From contig NZ_CP128650.1 in the NCBI RefSeq assembly GCF_030644225.1, positions 1,473,501 through 1,537,500 on the forward strand: DNA of 64,000 nt, given 5' to 3'. Positions 16,952 through 26,473 of this stretch are shown piece by piece (the first letter of the stretch is position 1; each line of letters starts with the position of its first letter). A program made the translations under genes and the position numbers. Source of the DNA: Selenomonas dianae (lineage in GTDB: Bacteria > Bacillota > Negativicutes > Selenomonadales > Selenomonadaceae). Under the pieces are notes generated by a model. That model was given only the letters and a program-made list of their open reading frames with translations. It did no database searches and was not told the DNA's origin.

Positions 16952-17644
16952 TCAGGCACCTGCACGTTCCTGAAGTGCCGTCCGATTGAGTATATGTATG
17001 CGCCCTCTGGAGGTGCGTACCAATCCCTCATGACTGAACTCCCGCATGAGACGGCTGACAACCTCCCGCGCCGTCCCGAGGTACTGCGCCGTTTCCTCAT
17101 GCGTCAGACAGATCTCATCCCCCGCCGTTCGCGCCGACTCCGTGAGCAGAAATTTTGCAAGGCGGCGGTCTGCGGGCGTAAAGATCATCTGTTGGAACTT
17201 CCACAGCATTTCCGAGAGACGCACAACGGTATATTCATATGCGCGTGCGCGGAGTTCGACGTTGGCATCAAGAATGTCGCGCAGCTTTTCCGTATCTGAA
17301 ACAAAAAGATTCGTGTCCTTCGCTGCCTCAATCGAAATGTCACAGGAAGCTGTGCCGGGAAAGGTCGTCGCCGCGAGGATACCAATGTCGCCGGAGCGCA
17401 CAAAAAAGAGTGTAAACTCACGCCCCTCCTCTGAAAGGACAAACGCGCGCAATGCGCCGGATATGACGTGCAGCGTACCCGCGGAGCTCAACGGGCCTCG
17501 ATAGACCGATGTCCCTTTTTTATAGTGTTCAAAACGTGTATGAGAGACCAGATCGTCCCGCTGTGCATTGGTGAGCAGATGCCACAGCTCAAACTGATCC
17601 ATATAATCCCGAAAATGATAGCTGTCCGCATCATGTGTTGTCAT
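16952..17644 (-). CDS. Crp/Fnr-family transcriptional regulator
   Basis: 230 residues from ATG 17644 (GAGGAGGG nearby upstream); the longer frame upstream has no support. N-terminal cyclic-nucleotide-binding-like beta-roll without the Cys cluster of Fnr, dimer helix, then a Crp-type winged helix with recognition segment TAREVVSRLMREF. That helix keeps Arg and Glu as in CRP and Ser-Arg as in FNR, compatible with TGTGA-type sites. It lies 31 bases after the thioredoxin reductase-like gene, hinting at a redox or oxygen role. One matching palindrome lies before the cupin gene at 26014. Confidence 0.88.
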   Translation of the reverse strand: MTTHDADSYHFRDYMDQFELWHLLTNAQRDDLVSHTRFEHYKKGTSVYRGPLSSAGTLHVISGALRAFVLSEEGREFTLFFVRSGDIGILAATTFPGTASCDISIEAAKDTNLFVSDTEKLRDILDANVELRARAYEYTVVRLSEMLWKFQQMIFTPADRRLAKFLLTESARTAGDEICLTHEETAQYLGTAREVVSRLMREFSHEGLVRTSRGRIHILNRTALQERAGA

Positions 17645-17675
17645 ATCCGTCCCTCCTCTTTTGACCAAACGCCCC

Positions 17676-18554
17676 CTACCGTGCCTTTTTTGACCGTTGC
17701 CGCAGATACCGCACAATGGAAAGCCCTGCCTCCGCGCCCTCATAGACCGCTTTTGCAACTTGCAGAAGTCCGCCTGCACAGTCCCCTGCGGCATACACGC
17801 CCGGCACATTTGTCTCCATATGATCACCGACAGCGATCCTGCCATCGTGCAGCAGAATGCCCAACTTACGTGCGAGTTCCATGCTCCCCGCCGTCCCGAT
17901 TGCCACGAATATCCCGTCAACATCCATGCGCGTATCATCCGAAAAGACAATCTGACGCAGCCGACGATCGCCCTCCAGACTGCCAATCCTGCGCGTATTC
18001 ACCGCTATGCAGTCCGGCACCATCACCGCCGGCTCCTGCCCGTTGGTCAGAAGGGAGAGCGATGCCACATGCGGCTGAAGGGTCTGTGCCTCATGCAGAG
18101 CATATTCACCGGCTCCAACAACCGCAACTTTTTTTCCACGATAAAAGAACGCATCGCAGATGGCACAGTAACTGACACCGCGCCCCTCGAATTCCTGTAC
18201 GCCCGGCAAGGAGATCTTTTTTCTTTGCGCCCCCGCTGCCAGAACGACACCATCCGCCACATAGCTGCCGTGCACTGTCTGAACCTGAAAGTGTGCACCA
18301 TCCTCCGAAGGGCGGATCTCAAGCGCCTCATCCCATACAAAACGGACGCCGAGGCGTTTTGCGCCGTCAATGCCGCGCTGCTCAAGTTCCGCACCCGTGA
18401 TCGGCTCCGGAAATCCATAGTAGTTCTCGATCCATTCCGCCGCAGCGAGTGTCCCCACCCCCTTCGTAACGATCGTCACATCCGCACCTCCGCGCCGCGC
18501 ATAGAGCGCGGCTGAGATGCCGGCAGGACCGGAACCGATGATGATAACGTGCAT
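17676..18554 (-). CDS. trxB: Thioredoxin reductase-like FAD/NAD(P)H oxidoreductase
   Basis: 292 residues. FAD site GSGPAG at residue 7, redox-active pair CAIC near 132, pyridine-nucleotide site VVGAGEYA near 147, and the C-terminal FAD motif GVYAAGDCAGG. Slightly shorter than classical TrxB and with GAGEYA where GGGDSA is usual, so it may act on another small disulfide partner. AGGAGAGG stands 3 bases before the ATG. First gene of a trxB-crp-membrane protein run. Confidence 0.87.
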   Translation of the reverse strand: MHVIIIGSGPAGISAALYARRGGADVTIVTKGVGTLAAAEWIENYYGFPEPITGAELEQRGIDGAKRLGVRFVWDEALEIRPSEDGAHFQVQTVHGSYVADGVVLAAGAQRKKISLPGVQEFEGRGVSYCAICDAFFYRGKKVAVVGAGEYALHEAQTLQPHVASLSLLTNGQEPAVMVPDCIAVNTRRIGSLEGDRRLRQIVFSDDTRMDVDGIFVAIGTAGSMELARKLGILLHDGRIAVGDHMETNVPGVYAAGDCAGGLLQVAKAVYEGAEAGLSIVRYLRQRSKKAR

Positions 18555-18597
18555 AGACCTCTCCTACAAAGAAACTTCTCCTATAAATGTACGAAAA

Positions 18598-18623
18598 AAG
18601 AGACGCCCCCTTCGACGTCTCTT
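18598..18623 (-). terminator. Terminator of prs
   Basis: AAGAGACG / CGTCTCTT 8-bp stem with a T6 run on the minus strand, 22 bases past the prs stop. Confidence 0.8.
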
Positions 18624-18644
18624 CTCTGTCTGCGGGGAACTTGC

Positions 18645-19598
18645 TTAGTGGTGGTTAAAGAGCAGGCTCACCGAACGATGGCTTTGGATGCGCACAATAA
18701 CGTCCGCAAGGGACTGTGCGAGAGAGAGTGTGACGATCTTATCGGACTGCTTCTCGGGTGGAAGCGGAATGGAGTCCGTAATGACGAGCTGGTCAATGAC
18801 GGATGCATTGATGCGCTCGGTCGCGGGATCACTGAGAATCGCGTGCGAACACGCCGCAAGCACACGCTTCGCTCCGCGTTCCTTGAGCGCCTTCGCCCCC
18901 TCGCAGAGAGAGCCTGCCGTATCGACAATATCGTCAATGAGCAGTGCCGTCTTTCCCTCGACCTCGCCGATGAGGTTCATGACCTCGGCGCAGCCGGGAC
19001 GCGGACGGCGTTTCTCAATGATCGCAATCGGCGCACGGAGGAAGTCCGCCATGATACGTGCGCGTGTCACGCCACCGAGATCCGGCGAAACAACCACGAG
19101 ATCCTCAATTGCCTGTTCACGGAAATAGCTCGCGAGCACAGGTGCAGCCGCCAGATGATCCACAGGGATGTCGAAGAACCCCTGGATCTGTCCCGCGTGA
19201 AGATCGACCGTGACGACACGGGTCACCCCCGCCGTCGTCATGAGGTTGGCAACGAGTTTCGCCGAGATCGGCTCACGTCCGCGTGTCTTGCGATCCTGCC
19301 GCGCATAGGCATAGTATGGAACAACTGCCGTGATGCTGTGCGCGGAGGCACGCTTGCAGGCATCTGTGAGAATCAGAAGTTCCATGATGTTGTCATTCAC
19401 AGGGAAACTGGTCGGCTGGATGATGAAGATGTCCTTCCCGCGAATGCTCTCCTCGATCATCACTTGAACTTCACCGTTGTTGAACTGCCCTACGAAAGCC
19501 TCGCAGAGCGGTATACCGATACGTTCCGCAATGTCTTTCGCCAACTGGGGATTGGCGTTCCCCGTCAGGATACATACGTTGTCGGTCGGAAAACTCAT
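18645..19598 (-). CDS. prs: Ribose-phosphate pyrophosphokinase
   Basis: Makes PRPP from ribose 5-phosphate and ATP for purine, pyrimidine, His and Trp synthesis. 317 residues. Catalytic flexible loop [18 protein letters not shown], the PRPP loop [12 protein letters not shown] and [12 protein letters not shown] are present. AGGAGG precedes the ATG by 9 bases. It is the last gene of an ispE-gntR-glmU-prs run, with 152 bases to glmU. Confidence 0.96.
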   Translation of the reverse strand: MSFPTDNVCILTGNANPQLAKDIAERIGIPLCEAFVGQFNNGEVQVMIEESIRGKDIFIIQPTSFPVNDNIMELLILTDACKRASAHSITAVVPYYAYARQDRKTRGREPISAKLVANLMTTAGVTRVVTVDLHAGQIQGFFDIPVDHLAAAPVLASYFREQAIEDLVVVSPDLGGVTRARIMADFLRAPIAIIEKRRPRPGCAEVMNLIGEVEGKTALLIDDIVDTAGSLCEGAKALKERGAKRVLAACSHAILSDPATERINASVIDQLVITDSIPLPPEKQSDKIVTLSLAQSLADVIVRIQSHRSVSLLFNHH

Positions 19599-19638
19599 CT
19601 CTCTGTTCCTCCTAAAAACCAGACGCGTCAGTTATAAT

Positions 19639-19657
19639 ATAGAATACACAATTCTAT
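19639..19657. promoter_or_regulatory. Palindrome in the prs leader
   Basis: ATAGAAT-ACACA-ATTCTAT, a perfect 7-bp inverted repeat in an AT-rich stretch with TATAAT-like words, 40 bases before prs. It could be an operator or a small hairpin; no regulator is identified. Confidence 0.35.
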
Positions 19658-19750
19658 TTATAGTATAACACGCACGCTTTGTTTTGGGAAGGGAGTTTAC
19701 CGCGCTTTTTCACAGTGTTCAGAACCATATACAGGAATCCGATACGATAC

Positions 19751-21115
19751 TCATTTCCGTTTGTCGTGCCAGCCCTCGATCTCCTTTTGACGCGCACGCG
19801 CCACGGAGAGTGTTCCGGCGGGAACGTCGCGCGTGATGGTCGAGCCGGCGGCGACATAGGCTCCCGTGCCGACGGTGACAGGCGCAACAAGGTTCGAGTT
19901 GCAGCCGACAAAGGCATCGTCCCCGATGACGGTGCGGAACTTCTTCTTCCCATCATAGTTGACCGTGATCGTACCGCAGCCCATGTTGACACGCGCACCG
20001 AGGTCGCAGTCTCCGATGTAGGAGAGATGCGGCAGTTTCGCACCCGTACCGATATTGGAGTTCTTCACCTCGACAAAATTGCCGATCTTCACCCCTGCGC
20101 CGATGTGACTGTCCGGACGGATGTGGTTGAACTGGCCGAGATTCGCACCGTTTTCAACCTCAGCATCATGTGCATAGACGTACTGTGCCGTGACTGCATC
20201 GCCGATCGCCATGTCCTGAAAGCGCACATGCGGTCCGATCTCACAGTCCGCACCAATGACCGTACTCCCCTCCAGGAAGGTAAAGGGATAGATCACCGTA
20301 TCCATACCGACACGCACCTCTGCATCGATAAAGGTGGTAGGCGGGTCGATGATCGTCACGCCGTCCGCCATGAGTTCCTCGACCTTGCGGCGGCGCAGGA
20401 TGCGCTCCGCCACGGCGAGCTGGCTGCGAGAGTTGATGCCGAGCGTACTCTCGTAATTGTCCGCAGTGACCGCCCAGATCTTCTCCCCCGCATCGCGCAG
20501 AATACTGAGCACGTCGGGCAGGTAGTATTCGCCCTGCGCGTTATCGTTCGTCACCTGCGCGAGCGCGGCAAAGAGTGCCTGTGCGTCAAAGCAGTAAATG
20601 CCTGCATTGACCTCGTTAATCTTGCGCTCCTCTTCTGTCGCGTCCTTGTGCTCGACAATCTTCAAGACCTCGCCGCTCTCGCGGCGCACAATGCGCCCGT
20701 AACCCTTCGCATTCGGCATAATCGCCGTAAGTACGGTCGCCTTCGCGCCCGCATGCACATGCTCCTCGTGAAAGCGTGCCAACAGTTCCGCCGTCAGCAG
20801 AGGGGTATCGCCGCAGAGCACCATGATTGTCCCGCGCTCCTCCGCGAGCAGTTCCTTTGTCTGCAGGACGGCGTGCCCCGTGCCCAACTGCTCACGCTGC
20901 TCCACATACTCCACACTGTCGCCGATGCTTTCGCGCACCACATCGCCGCCAAAGCCGGTGACGACAATATTCCGCCGAGCCCCGGCTGCATCCGCCGCAT
21001 CAATGACGTGCTGCAGCATGGATTTCCCTGCCGCACGATGCAGGACTTTCGGCAGCTTCGACTTCATGCGTGTACCCTTGCCTGCTGCCAAGATGACCGT
21101 TACAAAATCCAACAT
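19751..21115 (-). CDS. glmU: Bifunctional UDP-N-acetylglucosamine pyrophosphorylase / glucosamine-1-phosphate acetyltransferase
   Basis: Supplies UDP-GlcNAc for peptidoglycan and lipopolysaccharide. 454 residues. N-terminal nucleotidyltransferase with ILAAGKGTRMKS at residue 9 and LCGDTPLL near 100; C-terminal left-handed beta-helix with acetyltransferase motif ending NYDGKKKFRTVIGDDAFVG. GGAGGAGC precedes the start. Between gntR and prs, as in many Firmicutes. Confidence 0.96.
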   Translation of the reverse strand: MLDFVTVILAAGKGTRMKSKLPKVLHRAAGKSMLQHVIDAADAAGARRNIVVTGFGGDVVRESIGDSVEYVEQREQLGTGHAVLQTKELLAEERGTIMVLCGDTPLLTAELLARFHEEHVHAGAKATVLTAIMPNAKGYGRIVRRESGEVLKIVEHKDATEEERKINEVNAGIYCFDAQALFAALAQVTNDNAQGEYYLPDVLSILRDAGEKIWAVTADNYESTLGINSRSQLAVAERILRRRKVEELMADGVTIIDPPTTFIDAEVRVGMDTVIYPFTFLEGSTVIGADCEIGPHVRFQDMAIGDAVTAQYVYAHDAEVENGANLGQFNHIRPDSHIGAGVKIGNFVEVKNSNIGTGAKLPHLSYIGDCDLGARVNMGCGTITVNYDGKKKFRTVIGDDAFVGCNSNLVAPVTVGTGAYVAAGSTITRDVPAGTLSVARARQKEIEGWHDKRK

Positions 21116-21142
21116 TATGCTCCTCCCGTTCTCCGGAAACGC

Positions 21143-21880
21143 CTACTCGGCATCTTCCTGACTCTTTTTTCCCTTGCGTTTCACCAAGGTGGTACCTGTC
21201 TTTTTTTCCTGCTCCTCAATGGCGTAAAGCAGGGTCTGTTCCGAATTTTCCATATGCTTTGCCCCGACCTTGCGCGCATGACGTGCGTCGCCCGAGCCGA
21301 TCGCATCGACGATGGCACGGTGCTCCTCAAGCGTCGCCTTGAGCCGCCCGGGATATGACATGGAGATGGTACGGAATCGCGTAAGCTGTTCGCGCAGATT
21401 GCCGATGATCGTGAGCAGACGCTCATTGCGCGCCGCCTGATACAGGAGTTCGTGGAACTCGATGTCCGTCCGCACGATGCGCTCCATATCATGTTCCTCA
21501 ATCGCACGTCCGATGGCAACAAGCAGGCGTTCCAACCGCTCCTGCTCCTCGTCGGTGATCCGCTCCGCTGCAAGCTCACAGGCAAGTGCCTCAAGCGCAG
21601 CACGAATCTCAAAGATCTCGTTGATGTCGCGGATGGACACGCTCGCGACATACGCACCGCGCCGCGGAACGGTGACGACATAGCCCTCCTGTTCCAGCTT
21701 TCGGATCGCCTCGCGCACAGGTGTACGGCTGACGAGCAGTTCGTCCGCGAGATCGTTCTCCTTGAGCCACTCACCGGGCTTTAAGATCCCGCCGCGAATG
21801 GCATCGCGCAGAACCTCACAGACGATTTCACGAAGCGGCTGGTAGCTGTTGACAACGACCGGTGATAACTTTCCCTGCAT
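21143..21880 (-). CDS. GntR-family (FadR-type) transcriptional regulator
   Basis: 245 residues from ATG 21880 (MQGKLSPVV; GGAGG upstream), beginning one base after the ispE stop. N-terminal winged helix with ENDLADELLVSRTPVREAIRKLE and wing VPRRGAYV; C-terminal all-helical FCD ligand domain (about residues 85-215); charged tail. In Bacillus purR holds the place between ispE and glmU; here a GntR protein does. Ligand and targets are unknown. Confidence 0.9.
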   Translation of the reverse strand: MQGKLSPVVVNSYQPLREIVCEVLRDAIRGGILKPGEWLKENDLADELLVSRTPVREAIRKLEQEGYVVTVPRRGAYVASVSIRDINEIFEIRAALEALACELAAERITDEEQERLERLLVAIGRAIEEHDMERIVRTDIEFHELLYQAARNERLLTIIGNLREQLTRFRTISMSYPGRLKATLEEHRAIVDAIGSGDARHARKVGAKHMENSEQTLLYAIEEQEKKTGTTLVKRKGKKSQEDAE

Positions 21881-21881
21881 A

Positions 21882-22766
21882 TCAATTCCTCCGAGACTTC
21901 TGCTGCTCCCCATCACTGCCAATGGTGTGCGTCAGGTGTACCGCTGCATCCGTTTCCTTGCGGAAGATCTCTGCGGCCTCCGCAGCCGCCTGTTCCTCCG
22001 CAAAGAGTCCGAACACGGTCGGACCGCTGCCCGACATCATCGCACAGAGCGCACCATGCGCACGCATTCGTGCGCGGTAGTCGGCGATCACGGGATGTGC
22101 CGCCTCCGTCACCGGCTCAAGCACATTCGCCATGAGCTGCACGCAGCGATCCCGGTCACCATGCTCCAACGCATCCATAAACGACGCGTTGTCCGGGTGA
22201 AATACAGGGACATGTTCATCATAGCTGCGATACGCCCACGGTGTCGATACAGAAACGGGAGGTTTTGCAAGCAGAACAACGGTCACCGGAAAATCCGCAA
22301 GGCGGTGCAGACGCTCCCCGCGTCCCGTCGCAAGCACAGTACCGCCCATGAGGGAAAATGGTATGTCCGATCCGAGCTGTGCGCCGAGTGCGCAGAGTTC
22401 ATCATCCGAGAGCCCGAGCGTGTAGAGTTCGTTCATGCCGCGCAGCGTCGCTGCTGCGTCGGCACTCCCCCCCGCAAGCCCTGCGGCAACGGGGATGCGT
22501 TTGGTGATGTCGATGTGGACACCGCCGCGCAGACCGCATTCCTTTTGAATGAGTGCAGCAGCGCGATGCGCCAAGTTGCGTTCATCCGCCTCCAGTCCCG
22601 CCAGATCCACACGCAGCGTAATCTCCTCCTCCTGCCGCGTGAGTATGAGCGTATCCGCGAGTGCGAGGGACTGCATCACCGTCGCGATCTCATGGTAGCC
22701 GTCATCCCGAAGCCCCAGAACATCGAGCGTCAGATTGATTTTCGCCCGTCCGAGAATCGTCACCAT
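21882..22766 (-). CDS. ispE: 4-diphosphocytidyl-2-C-methyl-D-erythritol kinase
   Basis: GHMP kinase of the MEP isoprenoid pathway, 294 residues. N-terminal AKINLTLDVLG, ATP loop VAAGLAGGSADAAATL near residue 95, and the C-terminal MSGSGPTVFG motif. GGAGG six bases before the ATG. Together with ispG in this window it shows the MEP pathway is used. Confidence 0.96.
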   Translation of the reverse strand: MVTILGRAKINLTLDVLGLRDDGYHEIATVMQSLALADTLILTRQEEEITLRVDLAGLEADERNLAHRAAALIQKECGLRGGVHIDITKRIPVAAGLAGGSADAAATLRGMNELYTLGLSDDELCALGAQLGSDIPFSLMGGTVLATGRGERLHRLADFPVTVVLLAKPPVSVSTPWAYRSYDEHVPVFHPDNASFMDALEHGDRDRCVQLMANVLEPVTEAAHPVIADYRARMRAHGALCAMMSGSGPTVFGLFAEEQAAAEAAEIFRKETDAAVHLTHTIGSDGEQQKSRRN

Positions 22767-22889
22767 AGGAAGCCTCCATTGCTCCGAGGAAATTTTTGAT
22801 GTGTGCCGCTTCGCATATCATCCGTATTTCCTTCTATTTCCAGATTAACAGGATTTACAATTATATTCAATAGTTTTTTCTATTATTTC

Positions 22890-25304
22890 TCAAAAAATCG
22901 TGACCGGGTCGATGTCGATTGCGATCTCATCGCGCAAATGTACCCCCTGTTCCCGCAAAAACGTCTGTACCTCCGCAAGAGCATCGGTCTTGATAAGCAC
23001 GATAAAGCGATAGATGCCGCGTTCCCGCTCGATGAGTGCCGGCGATGGGCCGATCACCGCGCAGCCCTGCCGCCCTGCAAATGCCGTTTGTGCTGCAGCG
23101 ACAAAATTCCGTGCCGCCGCCCATGCGTGCGCACGCTGCGGATCGCGAAACAGCAGCTTCACGAGGCGGCTGAACGGCGGATAGAAAAGCTCGCGGCGCA
23201 ATTCGATCTCGTGCGCATAGAACGCCTCGTAGTCCTGCCGCATCGCTGTGCGTACGGCGTAGTGCTCGGGATTGTACGTCTGCACAATGACCGCGCCACG
23301 TGCACCGTGCCGCCCCGCACGTCCCGCCGTCTGCGTGATGAGCATGAAACAGCGCTCCGCCGCGCGAAAATCCGGCAGATTGAGACTTGCATCCGCACTG
23401 ATGATGCCCACAGCGTGCACGCCGGGCAGGTCATGCCCCTTTGCCACCATCTGCGTGCCGAGCAGGATGTCAAAATCGCGTTTGCGGAATTGCGTCAAAA
23501 TCTCCGTATGTGCGAGTTTTCGCCCCGTCGTATCGCGATCCATGCGCACAAGCCGCGCCGTCGGGAGCATCTGCCCCAGTTCCTCTTCGAGCTTTTCCGT
23601 ACCCGAGCCGAAGTATTTGATGCAGCGGCTGCCGCATTTCGGACAAGTATCGGGTACGGGTACGCGTTGGTCGCAATGATGGCAGACGAGGACACCGTTT
23701 GCATGATAGACGAGCGGCATTCCGCAGTCCTTGCACATCATCACTGCACCACAGGAGCGGCACAGGACGAACGTGGAGTACCCGCGCCGGTTCAGCATGA
23801 TAATCGCCTGCTCATGATGTGCCAGCGTATCCGTGAGGAGATTGCGCAGCGCGGGTGAGATGATCGTGCGCCGCCCGCGCCGCAGTTCCTCACGCATATC
23901 AACGACACGCACCTCGGGCAGCGGCTGACTTCCGATGCGCTCGGGCATCGTGAGGAGTGTCAGTTCCCCCGCCCGCGCACGCGCGTACGACTCAAGCGAG
24001 GGGGTCGCACTGCCGAGCACGAGGATCGCACCGTGCCGCCGCGCGAGGATCTCCGCGACTACCCGCGCATGGTAGCGCGGTGATTCGTCCTGTTTGTAGG
24101 ACATATCCTGCTCCTCGTCGAGGATGATCGCACCGACATCGGCGGCGGGCGTAAAGAGTGCCGAACGCGCACCGAGGATGATGCCCGCATCCCCGCGCCG
24201 CACACGAAAGATCGCGTCGTTGCGCTCGGCGAGCGAGAGCTTACTGTGCAGAACGACAATATCGCCCGCAAACACCTTCTGAAAAGCAGTGATAAGCTGC
24301 CCCGTCAGGGCAATCTCCGGCACGAGCACAATCACCTGCCGCCCTGCCGCACGCACGGCGCGTGCCGCCTCGATGTAGACGCGGGTCTTGCCGCTGCCCG
24401 TCACACCGTGCAGCAGATAGCCGTGAAACGAGCCCTCCGCAATGCCTGCGTTCAGCTGCGTGACCGCCGCCCGCTGCGCCTCCGTCAGCGGCGCCGCAGA
24501 TGCAGTGACCGCCCCCGCAGCGTAACCGGAGCGCAGTCTGCGCCGCAGATGTTCCGTCAGGTATCCGGCTGCAACAAGTTTTTTGATTGTCGCCAAGGAA
24601 ACGCCCTTGTCATCAAGCGCGGCGCGCGTATACGTGTCCTGCTCCCGAAAGAGGGCAAGTGTCCGCATCTGCGCCGGTCTGCGCGTAAGTTCCGCAAGCC
24701 GTTCATCCGTGACCTCCGACGCCGTGTAGAACTTCTCGTACTGCGCCTTGTCGCGCTTGTCCGCACGGTACTCCTTGCACACAAGGCGGTAACGCAGGAG
24801 TTTCTCTACGCTCTCCTCCACCGCGACAGTGGGGAGTGCCCGTCGCAGTTCCACGATGCGATGTCCGCCATGTTCGCGCAGATATGTGTAGACGGCGTGC
24901 ACACGCGCGTCCGCAAGCAGGGGGTGCGCTTCATCCGCATCATCCGCCGCCACATAGACGGGAAAGATGCGCAGCCCGCTCTTGCCCGGCATAAAAAGAC
25001 GCATGATCTCCGCCGACGAGCAAAGGTAGAAGTCCGCAAGTTCCTGTGCGGCAGCAAGGAGTTCGGGGGAAAACCAAGCCTCCTCATCCACCGCTGCGAC
25101 AATGTCCTTCAGCGTGTGTTTCCCATCCCGCGCCGCATCGTAGGGACGTACGCGGGTGACGAAGCCCTCCTTGCGCACATTGCCGAACGGAACGAATACA
25201 CGCCACCCTGCCGTGACCTGTGCCAAATCTTCCGGCAGGCGATAGGTGAACTCCTGCCGGATGCTTTTGATCGGAATGTTGATATAGACATCCGCAACGG
25301 TCAT
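22890..25304 (-). CDS. priA: Primosomal replication protein PriA (ATP-dependent helicase)
   Basis: Restarts stalled replication forks. 804 residues: N-terminal 3'-DNA-binding domain (1-105), winged helix, helicase with Walker A GVTGSGKTRVY near 286, Walker B ILDEEQDMSYK (DEEQ rather than the usual DEEH), eight-Cys zinc module from CRSCGAVMMCKDC to CPKCGSRC, and motifs V-VI ending QTAGRAGRHGARG. Ribosome site is weak (GAGAAAG). Monocistronic. Confidence 0.95.
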   Translation of the reverse strand: MTVADVYINIPIKSIRQEFTYRLPEDLAQVTAGWRVFVPFGNVRKEGFVTRVRPYDAARDGKHTLKDIVAAVDEEAWFSPELLAAAQELADFYLCSSAEIMRLFMPGKSGLRIFPVYVAADDADEAHPLLADARVHAVYTYLREHGGHRIVELRRALPTVAVEESVEKLLRYRLVCKEYRADKRDKAQYEKFYTASEVTDERLAELTRRPAQMRTLALFREQDTYTRAALDDKGVSLATIKKLVAAGYLTEHLRRRLRSGYAAGAVTASAAPLTEAQRAAVTQLNAGIAEGSFHGYLLHGVTGSGKTRVYIEAARAVRAAGRQVIVLVPEIALTGQLITAFQKVFAGDIVVLHSKLSLAERNDAIFRVRRGDAGIILGARSALFTPAADVGAIILDEEQDMSYKQDESPRYHARVVAEILARRHGAILVLGSATPSLESYARARAGELTLLTMPERIGSQPLPEVRVVDMREELRRGRRTIISPALRNLLTDTLAHHEQAIIMLNRRGYSTFVLCRSCGAVMMCKDCGMPLVYHANGVLVCHHCDQRVPVPDTCPKCGSRCIKYFGSGTEKLEEELGQMLPTARLVRMDRDTTGRKLAHTEILTQFRKRDFDILLGTQMVAKGHDLPGVHAVGIISADASLNLPDFRAAERCFMLITQTAGRAGRHGARGAVIVQTYNPEHYAVRTAMRQDYEAFYAHEIELRRELFYPPFSRLVKLLFRDPQRAHAWAAARNFVAAAQTAFAGRQGCAVIGPSPALIERERGIYRFIVLIKTDALAEVQTFLREQGVHLRDEIAIDIDPVTIF

Positions 25305-25373
25305 ATGTTCACTTTCTCACCAAAAAAGCCGTTACACGAATGCGTTCGTGCAACAGCTCCTTTCCATACATTC

Positions 25374-25730
25374 CTACGATGCAATTATCGCCTGATGCGC
25401 AAGGATTTTCTTGCCCGCCTGACAAGCGGGGCAGATGCAGGTATCCTCTCCCTGCTCCTTCGCCTGCTTCGCCGCAGCAGCAAGTTCCCCTGCTTTCTGT
25501 GCGCCGAACACAGCCGTACCGTCCGGCGACTCCGTAAAACCGATGAGCTGGTCGATTGTCAGCACATCGCTCTTTATTTCATCAATGAGTGTCCGAAACG
25601 CAGATTTTTCCTGCGGCGTGTCCACTGCCCCCAGAAATGCCTCTGCTTTTGCCTTCAGTCCTTCGTAGACCGACGGCGCATCGGCCAACTTCTGCACCTC
25701 ATCGATCACGGCACTGCGATCCAACGCCAT
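25374..25730 (-). CDS. Small conserved-looking protein with a C-x-C-x2-C site
   Basis: 118 residues, start backed by GGAGGATG. Mostly helical and charged; near the C-terminus is DTCICPACQAGKKI, a possible metal or redox site, inside an Ala-rich segment. No family recognised. It lies between priA and a MITE-like element. Confidence 0.65.
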   Translation of the reverse strand: MALDRSAVIDEVQKLADAPSVYEGLKAKAEAFLGAVDTPQEKSAFRTLIDEIKSDVLTIDQLIGFTESPDGTAVFGAQKAGELAAAAKQAKEQGEDTCICPACQAGKKILAHQAIIAS

Positions 25731-25758
25731 CCTTCATCCTCCTCAATTCTCTGACTAG

Positions 25759-25919
25759 GGAATCGCTGATAAAATGAAGTCCGTCAGATTGGCGTAGATT
25801 TTTCGTCCGAACAAGGAGACAAACCGGACGCATAGCCAAAGCTATGTGGAGGATTTGTCGACACAGTGCGGGCAAAAAAGATGCGCTAAGATGGCGCGGC
25901 TGAATTTATCAGTGCTTCC
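25759..25919 (+). mobile_element. 161-bp MITE-like element, copy C
   Basis: Same 161 bp as the copies at 7789 and 8029, here flanked by a clean TA on both sides (ctgacTA-GG... and ...TTCCC-TAaaac). It fills about half of the 365-bp gene-free interval between the small Cys protein and the cupin gene; the rest is the cupin promoter region. Confidence 0.85.
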
Positions 25920-26013
25920 CTAAAACAATCTATTCGTTATTATAGGATAAAGGTTCACGTTTGACAACTGAAAAAAATTTGATTTTTCAAATTCCGAATA
26001 TTTTTCTCGGAAT

Positions 26014-26056
26014 TGTGGTTTTGGTCACATTCTTTCGGGGATATTCCGTGTATAAT
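26014..26056 (+). promoter_or_regulatory. Crp/Fnr-type activator site and -10 of the cupin promoter
   Basis: TGTGG-N6-TCACA (26014-26029) matches the TGTGA-N6-TCACA palindrome at 9 of 10 positions. A perfect -10 TATAAT is at 26051-26056 without a consensus -35. With a start near 26063 the palindrome centre (26021.5) is at about -41.5, the class II activator position. The regulator at 16952 is a candidate binder. Confidence 0.55.
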
Positions 26057-26095
26057 GAACACAGAAATACGCAAGACACACAAGGAGGAAACATC

Positions 26096-26440
26096 ATGAC
26101 AATCCTGAACAATATCCAACATCAACAGCCACTCCTGCTCAAGGAGCAGGTCGCATACGCCGAGGGACAGGTCGTCAGCAAGACGCTCGTTCAGAACAAG
26201 GGGCTTGGCATCACGCTCTTTGCCTTCGCGAAGGGCGAGGGCATCAGCACACACGCCTCCACGGGCGACGCGCTTGTCACGGCACTTGAGGGCGAAGGGG
26301 TTATCACGATCGACGACGTGACTTACACACTCAAGGCGGGCGAAAGCATCGTCATGCCCGCAGCTCATCCGCACTCTGTCTACGCAGCGAAGGAAACGCC
26401 GTTCAAGATGATGCTTGTCGTCGCGTTCCCCGCAGCGTAA
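26096..26440 (+). CDS. Single-domain cupin protein
   Basis: 114 residues, start supported by AAGGAGG. Beta-barrel cupin with THASTGDALVTALEGEG (motif 1 region; the metal-ligand pattern is partial) and MPAAHPHSVYA (motif 2). Small cupins of this sort bind metal or small ligands; the substrate is unknown. Only plus-strand gene between 7639 and the right edge; flanked by a Crp/Fnr-like site upstream and a strong terminator. Confidence 0.85.
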   Translation: MTILNNIQHQQPLLLKEQVAYAEGQVVSKTLVQNKGLGITLFAFAKGEGISTHASTGDALVTALEGEGVITIDDVTYTLKAGESIVMPAAHPHSVYAAKETPFKMMLVVAFPAA

Positions 26441-26473
26441 ATATATCGTTATATCTCAATACAGTTCTCCCTG

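Noticed and set aside
17644-17986. 114-codon N-terminal extension of the Crp-family gene
   Set aside because: It overlaps trxB in another frame, has no ribosome site, and the ATG at 17644 has GGAGG and gives the family's normal length.
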